Part shown: in pieces, positions 1 to 7,873 of the stretch
Position numbering within the stretch: position 1 is the stretch's first letter
Layout: each line of letters begins with the position of its first letter
Assembly (NCBI GenBank): GCA_041495845.1
Contig: JBGQDM010000064.1
Coordinates: 1 to 18,547, forward strand
Source of the DNA: JBGQDM01 sp041495845
GTDB lineage: Bacteria > Acidobacteriota > Terriglobia > Terriglobales > Acidobacteriaceae
Length of the DNA stretch: 18,547 nucleotides
Direction of reading: 5' to 3'
The notes under the pieces: generated by a model
What the model was told of the DNA's origin: nothing
Databases searched by the model: none
What the model saw: the letters and a program-made list of their open reading frames with translations, nothing else
Program-made: the position numbers and the translations under genes

Positions 1-1334
<1,334 letters not shown>

Positions 1335-1521
1335 CTTTTTCTCGTCCTCAATTGTGAATTGGAGTTTGTGCTACCAGGGACTCCGCCGCACAGGTTTTTC
1401 CCGTGCTCAGGAGTGAAAGTGGGGTGCACGAGTAATTATGCCAGAAACGCCGGTGGAAACCAAGACCGGCGTGCGCCGCATTTTTCGGCGTGTTTTATCA
1501 TGGGTTGAGGAGGGCCACGCG
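1335..1521. promoter_or_regulatory. Divergent intergenic region between pyrG and the MerB-like gene
   Basis: This 187-base spacer must hold the promoters for both divergent genes. It contains an 8-bp perfect inverted repeat, ACGCCGGT (1447-1454) and ACCGGCGT (1465-1472), with a 10-base loop. A T-run follows at 1480-1484. It could be a leader hairpin of the MerB-like mRNA, an operator, or chance. No convincing -35/-10 pair could be assigned. If translation began at ATG 1438 instead of 1522, much of this would be coding, but that start has no good ribosome site. Confidence 0.45.
1507..1514 (+). promoter_or_regulatory. Shine-Dalgarno that sets the start of the MerB-like gene
   Basis: GAGGAGGG lies 7 bases upstream of ATG 1522. 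This strong ribosome site favours 1522 over the upstream ATG at 1438. It also makes the product about the usual MerB length and puts C96, D99 and C117 at the same numbers as in plasmid R831b MerB. Confidence 0.75.
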
Positions 1522-2214
1522 ATGTCCGTCCAACCGCCCCGTACGAAACAACCGTCCGCTCTCGACCATGAGCTGCGCCTCTTTATTTATCGTCATTTTC
1601 TTCGTGAAGGCCATGCTCCGACGGTGGCCGGCATGGCCCAGGGAGTCTCCCGGCCGCTGCGTCAGGTTCGGCAAGCGTTGGCACGGCTTTGCCAAACCCA
1701 CGCTTTTGTCCTCGAAGAAAAAGGCGAACTGTGGCGGGCTGCACCCTTTTCTGCGGTGGCCACGGCGTTTACGGCAGAGGTGGGCAAGCGGCGCTGGTGG
1801 GGAAATTGCATTTGGGACGCTCTGGGCATTCTCGCCGCGCTGAAACGGGATGGTCGCATCCTGGCCGCCTGCGCCTGTTGCAATACCGACATGACACTGC
1901 AGGTGCAGCACAGCCGGCTTCAGGAAAAGACGGGCGTCATTCACTTTGCCGTGCCCGCTCGCCATTGGTATGACGACATTGTTTTCACTTGAAGGACCAT
2001 GCTTCTGTTCCGGTCGGAACAGCATGTCGACCGCTGGTGTCAGCAGTGGAACCGTCCCCGCGGCGGGACGTTAAGTGTGCAACAAGGGTGGAAGCTGGCG
2101 CAGCTCTGGTACGGAGATCGATTCGATCCAGACTGGCGAGGCAAGACGGTACCCGAAGCGCAGGCGGTGTTTCGTGAAATTGGCCTGACCGGCGACTTCT
2201 GGCGTCTGGGATAA
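1522..2214 (+). CDS. MerB-like organomercurial lyase family selenoprotein (in-frame UGA read as selenocysteine)
   Basis: Seen: from ATG 1522 the frame runs to TGA 1990-1992 and continues in the same frame, after that single TGA, to TAA 2212-2214. This gives 230 residues counting one selenocysteine (U157). Residues 14-70 resemble the MerB N-terminal winged-helix part. NCIWDALG supplies C96 and D99 (MerB WCALDTL), and AACACCNTD supplies C117 (MerB SHCAATG). The segment around the TGA, VFT-U-RTMLLFRS, aligns with SFCCHVHFFAS of MerB, putting U on C159. The rest (VDRWCQQW, GGTLSVQQGW) follows the MerB C-terminal pattern. Known: MerB splits the carbon-mercury bond by protonolysis using C96, D99 and C159. 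Inferred: this is a cytoplasmic organomercurial or related organometal lyase with a selenolate in the active site. A SECIS-like hairpin directly follows the UGA. No merA, merR or merT is nearby, so the substrate is not proven. Alternative: a cysteine-family pseudogene with one nonsense mutation, which the hairpin argues against. Confidence 0.88.
1990..1992 (+). other. In-frame UGA codon, predicted selenocysteine (U157)
   Basis: TGA sits between ACT (Thr) and AGG (Arg), in frame with coding sequence on both sides that matches one protein family continuously. By alignment it replaces the second active-site cysteine of MerB. A UGA at a catalytic Cys position, with homology continuing past it, is the classic sign of selenocysteine. 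Confidence 0.87.
1998..2026 (+). promoter_or_regulatory. Bacterial SECIS-like stem-loop
   Basis: The lower stem CATGC (1998-2002) pairs with GCATG (2022-2026). The three bases TTC (2003-2005) are unpaired on the 5' side. The upper stem TGTTCC (2006-2011) pairs with GGAACA (2016-2021), closing the tetraloop GGTC (2012-2015). All 11 pairs are Watson-Crick. Known: the E. coli fdhF SECIS that binds SelB has a short upper helix, a bulged U and a GGUC loop beginning 18 bases after the UGA. Here GGUC begins 19 bases after it. The element lies inside the coding region, as bacterial SECIS elements do. Confidence 0.88.
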
Positions 2215-2240
2215 CGAAGTGACGATGAAGCGACGGCGCG

Positions 2241-3032
2241 TTACTTCCCGGTGAAGCGCGGTGCTCGCTTCTCCAGAAACGCCGCCACACCTTCGCGGCC
2301 GTCGGCGCTACCGGCGGCTTCCACCATGGCGCGACTTTCCGCTTCCAACTGCGGACTGATGTCCCGCCGCCAGCCTTCATGAAACAATCTCTTCGCCGCT
2401 GCAAACGATGCTGTCGGCCCGTCGGCCAATAGCCGCGCGATGGCCTCGGAGCGTGCCACAAGTTGCGCGGCCGGCACGACTTCGGTCACGAGGCCCCACG
2501 CCTGCGCTTCCGCAGCCGAGAGCCGGCGGTTCAGCAACGCCAGCTCCATCGCCCGCCGCATACCGATCAGCCGTGGCAGGGAGTAAGAACAGCCGCCGTC
2601 GGGCACCAGCCCGATGCGCGAATAAGCGAACACAAAGCTGGCCGTGTCCGCCGCGATCACCATGTCGCAGGCGCAGACGATGCTGAATCCTCCACCCGCC
2701 GCCGCACCTTGCACTGCGGCAATCACCGGTGCGCGCATGTGGGTGAAGCTGGCAATGGCGGCGTGAAACGCAGCGGTCACCTCGCGCAGATGCGCAGGCA
2801 GAGCGTCGCCCTGGGCCACGAAATCTTTCAGGTCGCCTCCCGCGCTGAAGTTTTCGCCGGCCCCGGTGAGCAGCACCACACGCACGCTGCTGTCGGTTTC
2901 GCAGCGGCGGGCCGTCACCGCCAGCGCTTGCGCCAGTCCGTGATTGATTCCGTTGCGCGCTTCCGGCCGGTTGAGGGTGACCCGCGCGATCCCACCTTGA
3001 ATCTCGCAGCGAACGGCTTCTGTCGGCGTCAT
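2241..3032 (-). CDS. Enoyl-CoA hydratase/isomerase (crotonase) family protein
   Basis: A 263-residue crotonase-fold protein, the usual length for single-domain members, acting on an acyl-CoA thioester in the cytoplasm. The oxyanion-hole segments are FSAGGD (62-67) and GAAAGGG (109-115). The two glutamates of classical enoyl-CoA hydratase appear replaced: GGGFSIV has S117 where Glu144 of the rat enzyme sits, and FAYSRIG lacks Glu164. GLVPDGG keeps an aspartate (D145) at the place used by PaaG-type isomerases. A ring-opening or double-bond isomerase role is therefore likelier than hydration; the substrate is unknown. ATG 3032 is preferred because GAGG lies 6 bases upstream; a GTG at 3044 falls inside that ribosome site. 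It converges with the MerB-like gene, with 26 bases between the two stops, and is divergent from the next gene. Confidence 0.9.
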   Translation of the reverse strand: MTPTEAVRCEIQGGIARVTLNRPEARNGINHGLAQALAVTARRCETDSSVRVVLLTGAGENFSAGGDLKDFVAQGDALPAHLREVTAAFHAAIASFTHMRAPVIAAVQGAAAGGGFSIVCACDMVIAADTASFVFAYSRIGLVPDGGCSYSLPRLIGMRRAMELALLNRRLSAAEAQAWGLVTEVVPAAQLVARSEAIARLLADGPTASFAAAKRLFHEGWRRDISPQLEAESRAMVEAAGSADGREGVAAFLEKRAPRFTGK

Positions 3033-3097
3033 TGCTTTCCTCACTCTTCCGGCAAAGTATATCGTTCGCCACGCTGGGAAAGCGCGGCAGTATCATT

Positions 3098-3124
3098 GGA
3101 ACGACAATCAGGGAACGACAATCA
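3098..3124. repeat. 13-base tandem direct repeat in a divergent promoter region
   Basis: GGAACGACAATCA occurs at 3098-3110 and again at 3112-3124, one base apart. It lies between the divergent crotonase and secreted-protein genes and runs into the ATG at 3124. It could be a paired regulator site or a replication-slippage duplication. The second copy may also contribute a weak ribosome site (AGGGA) for that ATG. Confidence 0.8.
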
Positions 3125-3183
3125 TGGAAACGGCAGTTGTGCCTGGCAGCCTCCGGGCACACCGTTCGCATCTAATTCGTAAG

Positions 3184-4146
3184 ATGAAGTTGGTCTCGCC
3201 CATCCCGCGCTGGTGTTTGCTGATCGTGCTGCTCATGGGGGGGAGTGTTTGGGCGCAGCAACTCTCCCAGCGCCTCGTCCTCAAAGACGGCAGCTACCAA
3301 GCAGTCTCGAAATATGAAGTCAAAGGCGACCGCATCCGCTACCTCAGCGCTGAGCGCGGCGAGTGGGAAGAGCTGCCGGCATCACTGGTGGACTGGGACG
3401 CAACCAAGAAATTCAATGAGGGCCGCGCCAAGGCTGAACCTTCGCCGGAAGCCCGGGAACTCGACAAGGAAGCCGCAGCCGAACTCAAAGCGGAAGAAGC
3501 ACGTTCACCGGCCGTCGCTCACGGTTTGAACTTGCCACCGGAAGGCGGCGTGTTTTTGCTGGACACGTTCAACGGCCAGCAGGAGCTCATCGAATTGAAC
3601 CAGAACGGGGGTGAGCTGAACCGCAACACGGCTGCCAATGTTCTGCGGGGCGCGATCAATCCCATCGCCAGCTCCAAGCAGAGCATCGAGCTCCGGGGCT
3701 CGCATGCTGCGGTACAGGCGCATTTGCTGCGGCCGGTCATCTATTTGAACTCGCAGCCCGAAACCGACGCCAACGTGGCCCGGCAGCCGCAACAACCGCA
3801 GCAAGCGCAACAGCCGCTCGACCAGCAAAACTTCCGCATCGTGCGTGCGGACATCAAGAAGGACGTGCGTGTGGTCGGCAACATCAAAATTGCCGTCTAC
3901 GGCAAAGTCAGCCAGGAGCAGAAATTCGTCGAGATCATCGCCGAGCCGATCTCCGGCGGCTGGGTCAAACTTACGCCAGTGTCCGACCTGCCGCCCGGCG
4001 AATACGCCATCGTAGAAATGCTCGGGCGTCAGGGCATGAATCTTAACGTGTGGGATTTCGGCGTCAATCCCAAGGCCCCTGCCAATCCTTCTGCATGGAA
4101 GGCCGTGCCCGCGAAAGAAAGTCCGAAGCCTGAAGCGAAACCCTAA
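3184..4146 (+). CDS. Hypothetical exported protein with signal peptide
   Basis: I do not recognise a named family. From ATG 3184 the 320-residue product starts with a typical Sec signal peptide: basic MK..R, the hydrophobic stretch CLLIVLLMGGSV, and a likely cleavage after WA before QQ. The mature part opens with a short beta-like region (LVLKDGSYQAVSKYEVKGDR). A charged, alanine/glutamate-rich helical linker follows, then a mid domain containing PPEGGVFLLDTFNGQQELIEL, a glutamine/proline-rich linker (QPQQPQQAQQP), and a C-terminal beta-rich domain ending in a Pro/Lys tail. It probably acts in the periplasm or at the cell surface. An upstream in-frame ATG at 3124 would add 20 residues and has a slightly better ribosome site; 3184 was chosen because it puts the signal peptide at the N-terminus. 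It is transcribed alone. Confidence 0.85.
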   Translation: MKLVSPIPRWCLLIVLLMGGSVWAQQLSQRLVLKDGSYQAVSKYEVKGDRIRYLSAERGEWEELPASLVDWDATKKFNEGRAKAEPSPEARELDKEAAAELKAEEARSPAVAHGLNLPPEGGVFLLDTFNGQQELIELNQNGGELNRNTAANVLRGAINPIASSKQSIELRGSHAAVQAHLLRPVIYLNSQPETDANVARQPQQPQQAQQPLDQQNFRIVRADIKKDVRVVGNIKIAVYGKVSQEQKFVEIIAEPISGGWVKLTPVSDLPPGEYAIVEMLGRQGMNLNVWDFGVNPKAPANPSAWKAVPAKESPKPEAKP

Positions 4147-4204
4147 TCCCAGTGCCTTCAATCCTCGTTGAATCGGGTCGCTGGCTGTACCTGAGGTCTA
4201 AGTC

Positions 4205-4378
4205 TTAAAACGCAGAGGACGCAGAGAAAGGCCGCAGAGAGCACAGAGAACTACGTGGTGCTTTGAGTGGAGTCTCATCCTGAACGAAGTGAAGGACCTG
4301 TGTACTTTCGGCAAGCTGTAGCGAGAACTGAGGCGAGAAGTAAAAACTGAGAGCAGAGAGCAGAAAGCTGAGAACTGT
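4205..4378. repeat. Intergenic low-complexity repeat region
   Basis: This spacer between two convergent genes holds CGCAGAG at 4211-4217, 4220-4226 and 4233-4239, and CACAGAG at 4242-4248. A second purine-rich block with repeated GAGAGCAG and CTGAGAACTG-like units runs at about 4326-4378. A stretch near 4279-4297 (TCCTGAACGAAGTGAAGGA) has near-mirrored ends, TCCT and AGGA. No open frame or RNA gene is visible. It looks like a dispersed intergenic repeat of the kind common in acidobacterial genomes; that attribution is from memory and unverified. Confidence 0.6.
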
Positions 4379-4389
4379 TGCGCTGCCAG

Positions 4390-5442
4390 CTACTTCAGCA
4401 CTCCCCGCTGGGCCACGCCGATATTGTCGCGGGTGGTGTTCTTTACCTGATACATCATCTCGTCGGCCTGGCGGATGATGTCGTGCGGAGTTTTGGCGTC
4501 CACCGGATAGCTGGCCAGTCCCATGCTGGCGCGGATGTTGAGGTTCAGCCCGTCCGCTTTCAGGAAGCGGCTGGCGCGCAGGGAGTCACGGATGCGTTCC
4601 GCCACCACCAGCCCGGAGTCTTTCCCGGTTTGCGGCAGCAACACCACAAATTCGTCGCCGCCATAGCGAAAAGCGTAGTCGATCAACCGCAATTGTGACT
4701 TGATCGTATACCCCAGTTCCGTCAGCAGTTTGCTGCCCATCAGGTGACCGTGCGTATCGTTTACGAGCTTGAAGTGGTCCAGGTCAATGAACAGCATGGT
4801 GAACTCATAGGAGTAACGGGCGGAACGATAGACTTCGGTTTCCAGAACTTTATAGAGATGGCGTGCGTTGTAGAGCCCCGTGACGTCATCGGTGATGGTG
4901 AGTTCCTGAATCTTCTCCACCGCTCGCGCATTCTCGATGGCAATCGAGGCATAGTCGCAGAGCGCCGTCAGAAAGAACATTTCGTTCTCGTGGTAAATCT
5001 CGACGGGTGCATTGACCAGCTGAATCACGCCCAGGACACGGTGTTTGGAGCGCAACGGCATGCACAGGATGGAGCGGGTCTGCCACTTGGTCATCTCATC
5101 AATGCGTTTGGCAAAGCGCGGATCTTTGTAGACGTCGGGCACGATCAGCGCTTCGCCGTTCTGCGCCACCCAGCCGGCAATGCCTTCGCCCATCTTTAGG
5201 CGCACGCTTTTCAGCGTGTCCGCCGCGTCGCCCACGGCAATGGCGAAGTACAAGTCGTTCTTCTGCTCGTCGACCATGAGCAGCGACCAGGTGTCAGGAC
5301 GGAAATATTCCGCGACTTTCTCCATGATGGTTTGCAGAATGGAATCCAGGTCGAGGGACGAGGTCAGGGCCTTGGCCACATCGTGAAAGATGTTCAATTC
5401 CTGGAGTTGCCGCTTGCGTGCGGCATCAACGGCCTCAGCCAT
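4390..5442 (-). CDS. GAF-GGDEF diguanylate cyclase
   Basis: This 350-residue soluble protein makes the second messenger c-di-GMP from two GTP. A short N-terminal helix is followed by a GAF sensor domain (about 28-173; GEGIAGWVAQNGEALIVPDV, LGVIQLVNA). A helical connector leads to the catalytic domain, opening with LTITDDVTGLYNARHL. The active-site signature GGDEF is intact at 261-265. An inhibitory I-site RLID (252-255) sits exactly five residues upstream, so product feedback inhibition is expected. Metal-binding D220 is in LFIDLDHFKLVND. It has no membrane segment, so it senses a cytoplasmic ligand through GAF. ATG 5442 has GGAAGG upstream. The gene is divergent from the rodZ-like gene, and a PilZ protein, a possible c-di-GMP receptor, is encoded about 9.5 kb away. 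Confidence 0.95.
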   Translation of the reverse strand: MAEAVDAARKRQLQELNIFHDVAKALTSSLDLDSILQTIMEKVAEYFRPDTWSLLMVDEQKNDLYFAIAVGDAADTLKSVRLKMGEGIAGWVAQNGEALIVPDVYKDPRFAKRIDEMTKWQTRSILCMPLRSKHRVLGVIQLVNAPVEIYHENEMFFLTALCDYASIAIENARAVEKIQELTITDDVTGLYNARHLYKVLETEVYRSARYSYEFTMLFIDLDHFKLVNDTHGHLMGSKLLTELGYTIKSQLRLIDYAFRYGGDEFVVLLPQTGKDSGLVVAERIRDSLRASRFLKADGLNLNIRASMGLASYPVDAKTPHDIIRQADEMMYQVKNTTRDNIGVAQRGVLK

Positions 5443-5604
5443 CCGTCCGTCCTTCCACTTGCAGATGAAGATTTTCCCCGATTATAGGCACCCCGGCAGA
5501 CCCTCGCAATAAACCTTGGTAAGGGGGCGGTGCCACGACGGGTGCTGGGCCGGGCGATTTTCGTGCCTGCAAGCGCCATCCTTTCCCGTATGATGAGGTC
5601 GCAC

Positions 5605-6477
5605 ATGGCCTCGGAGGGAAAAGGACGCGGCGTGGCATCGTTCGGCGAACGTCTGAAACGCGAGCGGGAGAAGAAGGGCATTACGATCGAGGAGATCGCC
5701 CAGATCACCAAGATCAGCGGCCGCAATCTGCGCGCGCTGGAAGACGAACAGTTTGCCAAACTTCCCGGCGGTATCTTTAATCGCGGCTTTGTTCGCGCTT
5801 ACGCCCGGCACCTGGGGATTGACGAAGAGCAGGCGGTCAGCGACTACCTGGAAGCTGCCGGGGAATCTCCTCCAGAACCTACGGACCTCGTTCCGCAAGC
5901 GATGGCGGCTGCGGCCGAAGCGCGGGAAAGCCGTCTGCACGACTTGCCCTGGGGGTGGGTCACACTGGTGGTGGTGCTTCTGGCGGTTCTTTTGGCAGGT
6001 TGGGGAATGTATTCCAGCCGTCATGTGGCTCCGCGGCCCGTTACCACGTCGGCCCCGGAGAGCACCAACGCGCCGTCGCCGGAGACGATTCCGCCCCAGC
6101 CAACGCCAACTGCGCCCGACACAAGTATCGCGCCACCCGCGCCCTCGGCTACGACTTCCATTGCAGAAGAGCACTCCGTTGCCACGAGCGGCGGGTTTGA
6201 CATCGCCCTGCATGCGCGTGCCGACGTTTGGGTCTCGGTCAGCGTGGACGGCGAGCGCGTGCTTGATGGCGTGCTTTCGTCCGGCCAACTCCGAACCATT
6301 CACGCCCGCCATCAGGTGGTGCTCAAGGTGGGCAATGCGGCCGGGCTGGACGTCACTGCCAACGGCAAGAGTCTGGGCACGCTGGGCAAAGTGGGCGAAG
6401 TGCGCACCCTGACCTTTACTGGCAAGGCTCCGGAAGCCGCCTCGACGTCGGGTTCAGGCACAACTCCGAACCGCTGA
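5605..6477 (+). CDS. rodZ: RodZ-like helix-turn-helix membrane protein
   Basis: RodZ proteins link the MreB cytoskeleton to the cell-wall elongation machinery at the inner membrane. This 290-residue product has the family order: an N-terminal Xre-like HTH (SFGERLKREREKKGITIEEI to RAYARHLGI, about 12-72), one transmembrane helix (WGWVTLVVVLLAVLLAGWGM, about 116-135), a Pro/Thr/Ser-rich periplasmic linker (about 143-185) and a C-terminal beta domain of the DUF4115 type (about 198-273; DVWVSVSVDGERVLDGVL). ATG 5605 was chosen because GAGG lies 6 bases before it; ATG 5590/5593 and GTG 5632 are alternatives. No mre genes are adjacent. It may instead be a related HTH-TM regulator, but the domain order favours RodZ. 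Confidence 0.85.
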   Translation: MASEGKGRGVASFGERLKREREKKGITIEEIAQITKISGRNLRALEDEQFAKLPGGIFNRGFVRAYARHLGIDEEQAVSDYLEAAGESPPEPTDLVPQAMAAAAEARESRLHDLPWGWVTLVVVLLAVLLAGWGMYSSRHVAPRPVTTSAPESTNAPSPETIPPQPTPTAPDTSIAPPAPSATTSIAEEHSVATSGGFDIALHARADVWVSVSVDGERVLDGVLSSGQLRTIHARHQVVLKVGNAAGLDVTANGKSLGTLGKVGEVRTLTFTGKAPEAASTSGSGTTPNR

Positions 6478-6687
6478 CCCGCTCCGCTGGCTGGGCGGGC
6501 GTCGCCATTCAACGCTGGATTCTCCGCTTTCGATTGAAAATATGGAGGTTAATACCAATGAGCGTTGCATTTGCGCGGCCCGCTTTGTTAGCCTTTCAAA
6601 GAGCGTCCCGGCTGCCATTCGCCGCCGGGGCAGACGACCCCTCGGGGCAGTCCGGATCAGCCCCCATTTCTGTGAAGGAGTTTTAAC
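6478..6687 (+). promoter_or_regulatory. metK leader region with possible alternative hairpins
   Basis: A 210-base leader precedes metK. CGGGGCAG is repeated at 6626-6633 and 6643-6650, with CCCC at 6638-6641 between them and CTGCC at 6612-6616 upstream. CCCC can therefore pair with either GGGG, and CTGCC with either GGCAG, giving mutually exclusive hairpins just before the ribosome site AAGGAG (6675-6680). metK leaders are often SAM-controlled, but I cannot match this one to a known SAM riboswitch class. A short open frame also lies inside it. Confidence 0.4.
6558..6686 (+). CDS. Possible 42-residue leader ORF upstream of metK
   Basis: ATG 6558 is preceded by GGAGG with a 9-base gap and opens a 42-codon frame (MSVAFARPALLAFQ...SVKEF). 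Its TAA (6684-6686) is one base before the TTG start of metK, and the metK ribosome site AAGGAG lies within its last codons. That arrangement would allow translational coupling. The peptide has no recognisable domain and contains no methionine after the start. It may be only an open stretch in an untranslated leader. Confidence 0.3.
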   Translation: MSVAFARPALLAFQRASRLPFAAGADDPSGQSGSAPISVKEF

Positions 6688-7872
6688 TTGCCGTCCAAGA
6701 ATCGTTATTTGTTTACCTCTGAATCCGTGACGGAAGGCCATCCGGACAAGATCGCCGACCAGATTTCCGACGCCGTCCTTGACGCCTGCCTGGCGGATGA
6801 TCCGAGCAGCCGCGTCGCCTGCGAGACGCTTACGTGTACCGGTCTGGTAGTCATCGCCGGCGAAATCACCACCCGCGCCTATGTGGATTTCCAGAGCCTG
6901 GTTCGCGGCACGGTGCAATCCATCGGCTACGACAACGCCCTCTATGGGTTCGATTCCAATACTTGCGCCGTCATCTCCAGCATTAACAAGCAGTCGGGCG
7001 ATATCGCCATGGGGGTGGACGTGGGCGGCGCCGGCGATCAGGGCATGATGTTCGGTTTTGCCTGCAATGAGACGGAAGAGCTCATGCCCATGCCGATTTC
7101 GCTGGCTCACAAACTCGCCATGAAGCTGGCGGAAGTCCGCAAGAATGGCCGGCTGCCTTACCTCCGGCCGGATGGCAAGTCGCAAGTCACGGTGGAATAC
7201 AGCGAACCCGGCAAACCCGCGCGAGTGGATGCCGTCGTGGTTTCCGCCCAGCACGCCGAGACCGTGGGCAACGAAGAGTTGCGTTCCGACATCCTGAAGC
7301 AGGTCATCCAGACCGTGATTCCCGCCCACCTGCTCGACGCGGACACCAAGTACCACATCAATCCCACTGGCCGCTTCGTGATTGGCGGTCCGATGGGTGA
7401 TTCCGGCCTGACCGGCCGCAAGATTATTGTGGACACCTACGGTGGCATGGGCCGGCACGGCGGCGGCGCCTTTAGCGGCAAAGATCCGACCAAAGTCGAC
7501 CGTTCCGCCGCCTACGTTGCCCGCTATATTGCCAAGAATATCGTCGCGGCGGGGATAGCCGAGCGCTGCGAAGTGCAGTTGGCTTACGCCATCGGTGTGG
7601 CCGAGCCGGTGAGCGTGCTGTTCGACACCTTTGGTACCGCCAAAGTTGATCCCGCGATTCTGCCGGATCTGGTGCGGGCACACTTCAAGCTCACACCGAA
7701 AGGCATTATCGAGGCGCTTGATCTGCGCCGTCCCATTTATCGCAAGACGGCTGCCTACGGTCATTTTGGCCGCAAGGACCCCGACTTTACCTGGGAAGCA
7801 ACCGACAAAGCCCTCCGTCTGGCCAGCGACGCCGGACTCGGCGAGCCGGCCCATGCCGTAACCAGAAAATAG
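6688..7872 (+). CDS. metK: S-adenosylmethionine synthetase
   Basis: MetK joins methionine and ATP to give S-adenosylmethionine, the cell's main methyl donor. The 394-residue product is of normal length. It begins YLFTSESVTEGHPDKIADQ, with the catalytic GHPDK at 17-21, and has the glycine-rich GGGAFSGKD at 258-266 that covers the triphosphate site. It ends in the expected C-terminal region (TAAYGHFGRKDPDFTWE). The start is an unusual TTG with an excellent ribosome site, AAGGAG 7 bases upstream; no in-frame ATG lies close by. It is followed after 99 bases by ahcY, which removes the product of SAM-dependent methylation, so the two probably form a methyl-cycle unit. Confidence 0.98.
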   Translation: MPSKNRYLFTSESVTEGHPDKIADQISDAVLDACLADDPSSRVACETLTCTGLVVIAGEITTRAYVDFQSLVRGTVQSIGYDNALYGFDSNTCAVISSINKQSGDIAMGVDVGGAGDQGMMFGFACNETEELMPMPISLAHKLAMKLAEVRKNGRLPYLRPDGKSQVTVEYSEPGKPARVDAVVVSAQHAETVGNEELRSDILKQVIQTVIPAHLLDADTKYHINPTGRFVIGGPMGDSGLTGRKIIVDTYGGMGRHGGGAFSGKDPTKVDRSAAYVARYIAKNIVAAGIAERCEVQLAYAIGVAEPVSVLFDTFGTAKVDPAILPDLVRAHFKLTPKGIIEALDLRRPIYRKTAAYGHFGRKDPDFTWEATDKALRLASDAGLGEPAHAVTRK

Positions 7873-7873
7873 G

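Noticed and set aside
1438..1521. Upstream start at ATG 1438 for the MerB-like gene
   Set aside because: There is no ribosome site before it. ATG 1522 has a strong one, and the 28 extra residues would be encoded across the leader hairpin without resembling MerB.
1999..2214. Separate 71-residue ORF starting at ATG 1999
   Set aside because: It is in the same frame as the MerB-like gene, lacks its own ribosome site (its ATG sits within the SECIS-like stem) and matches only the C-terminal third of MerB. It is better read as the part of one protein after the UGA.
1522..2214. The MerB-like gene as a pseudogene or sequencing error
   Set aside because: Only one codon interrupts the frame, it falls exactly on a catalytic Cys position, both sides keep family residues, and a SECIS-type hairpin follows at the right distance.
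2377..3182. Long plus-strand and alternative minus-strand frames over the crotonase gene
   Set aside because: They are high-GC shadow frames of a recognisable crotonase, with Arg/Ala/His-rich composition and no motifs.
4205..4378. CRISPR array
   Set aside because: The repeat units are only 7-8 bases and irregularly spaced by 2-6 bases, with no unique spacers and no cas genes.
6454..7854. Minus-strand open frame of 466 residues
   Set aside because: It lies opposite metK, whose translation is unmistakable. The product is repetitive Gly/His/Val-rich shadow sequence.
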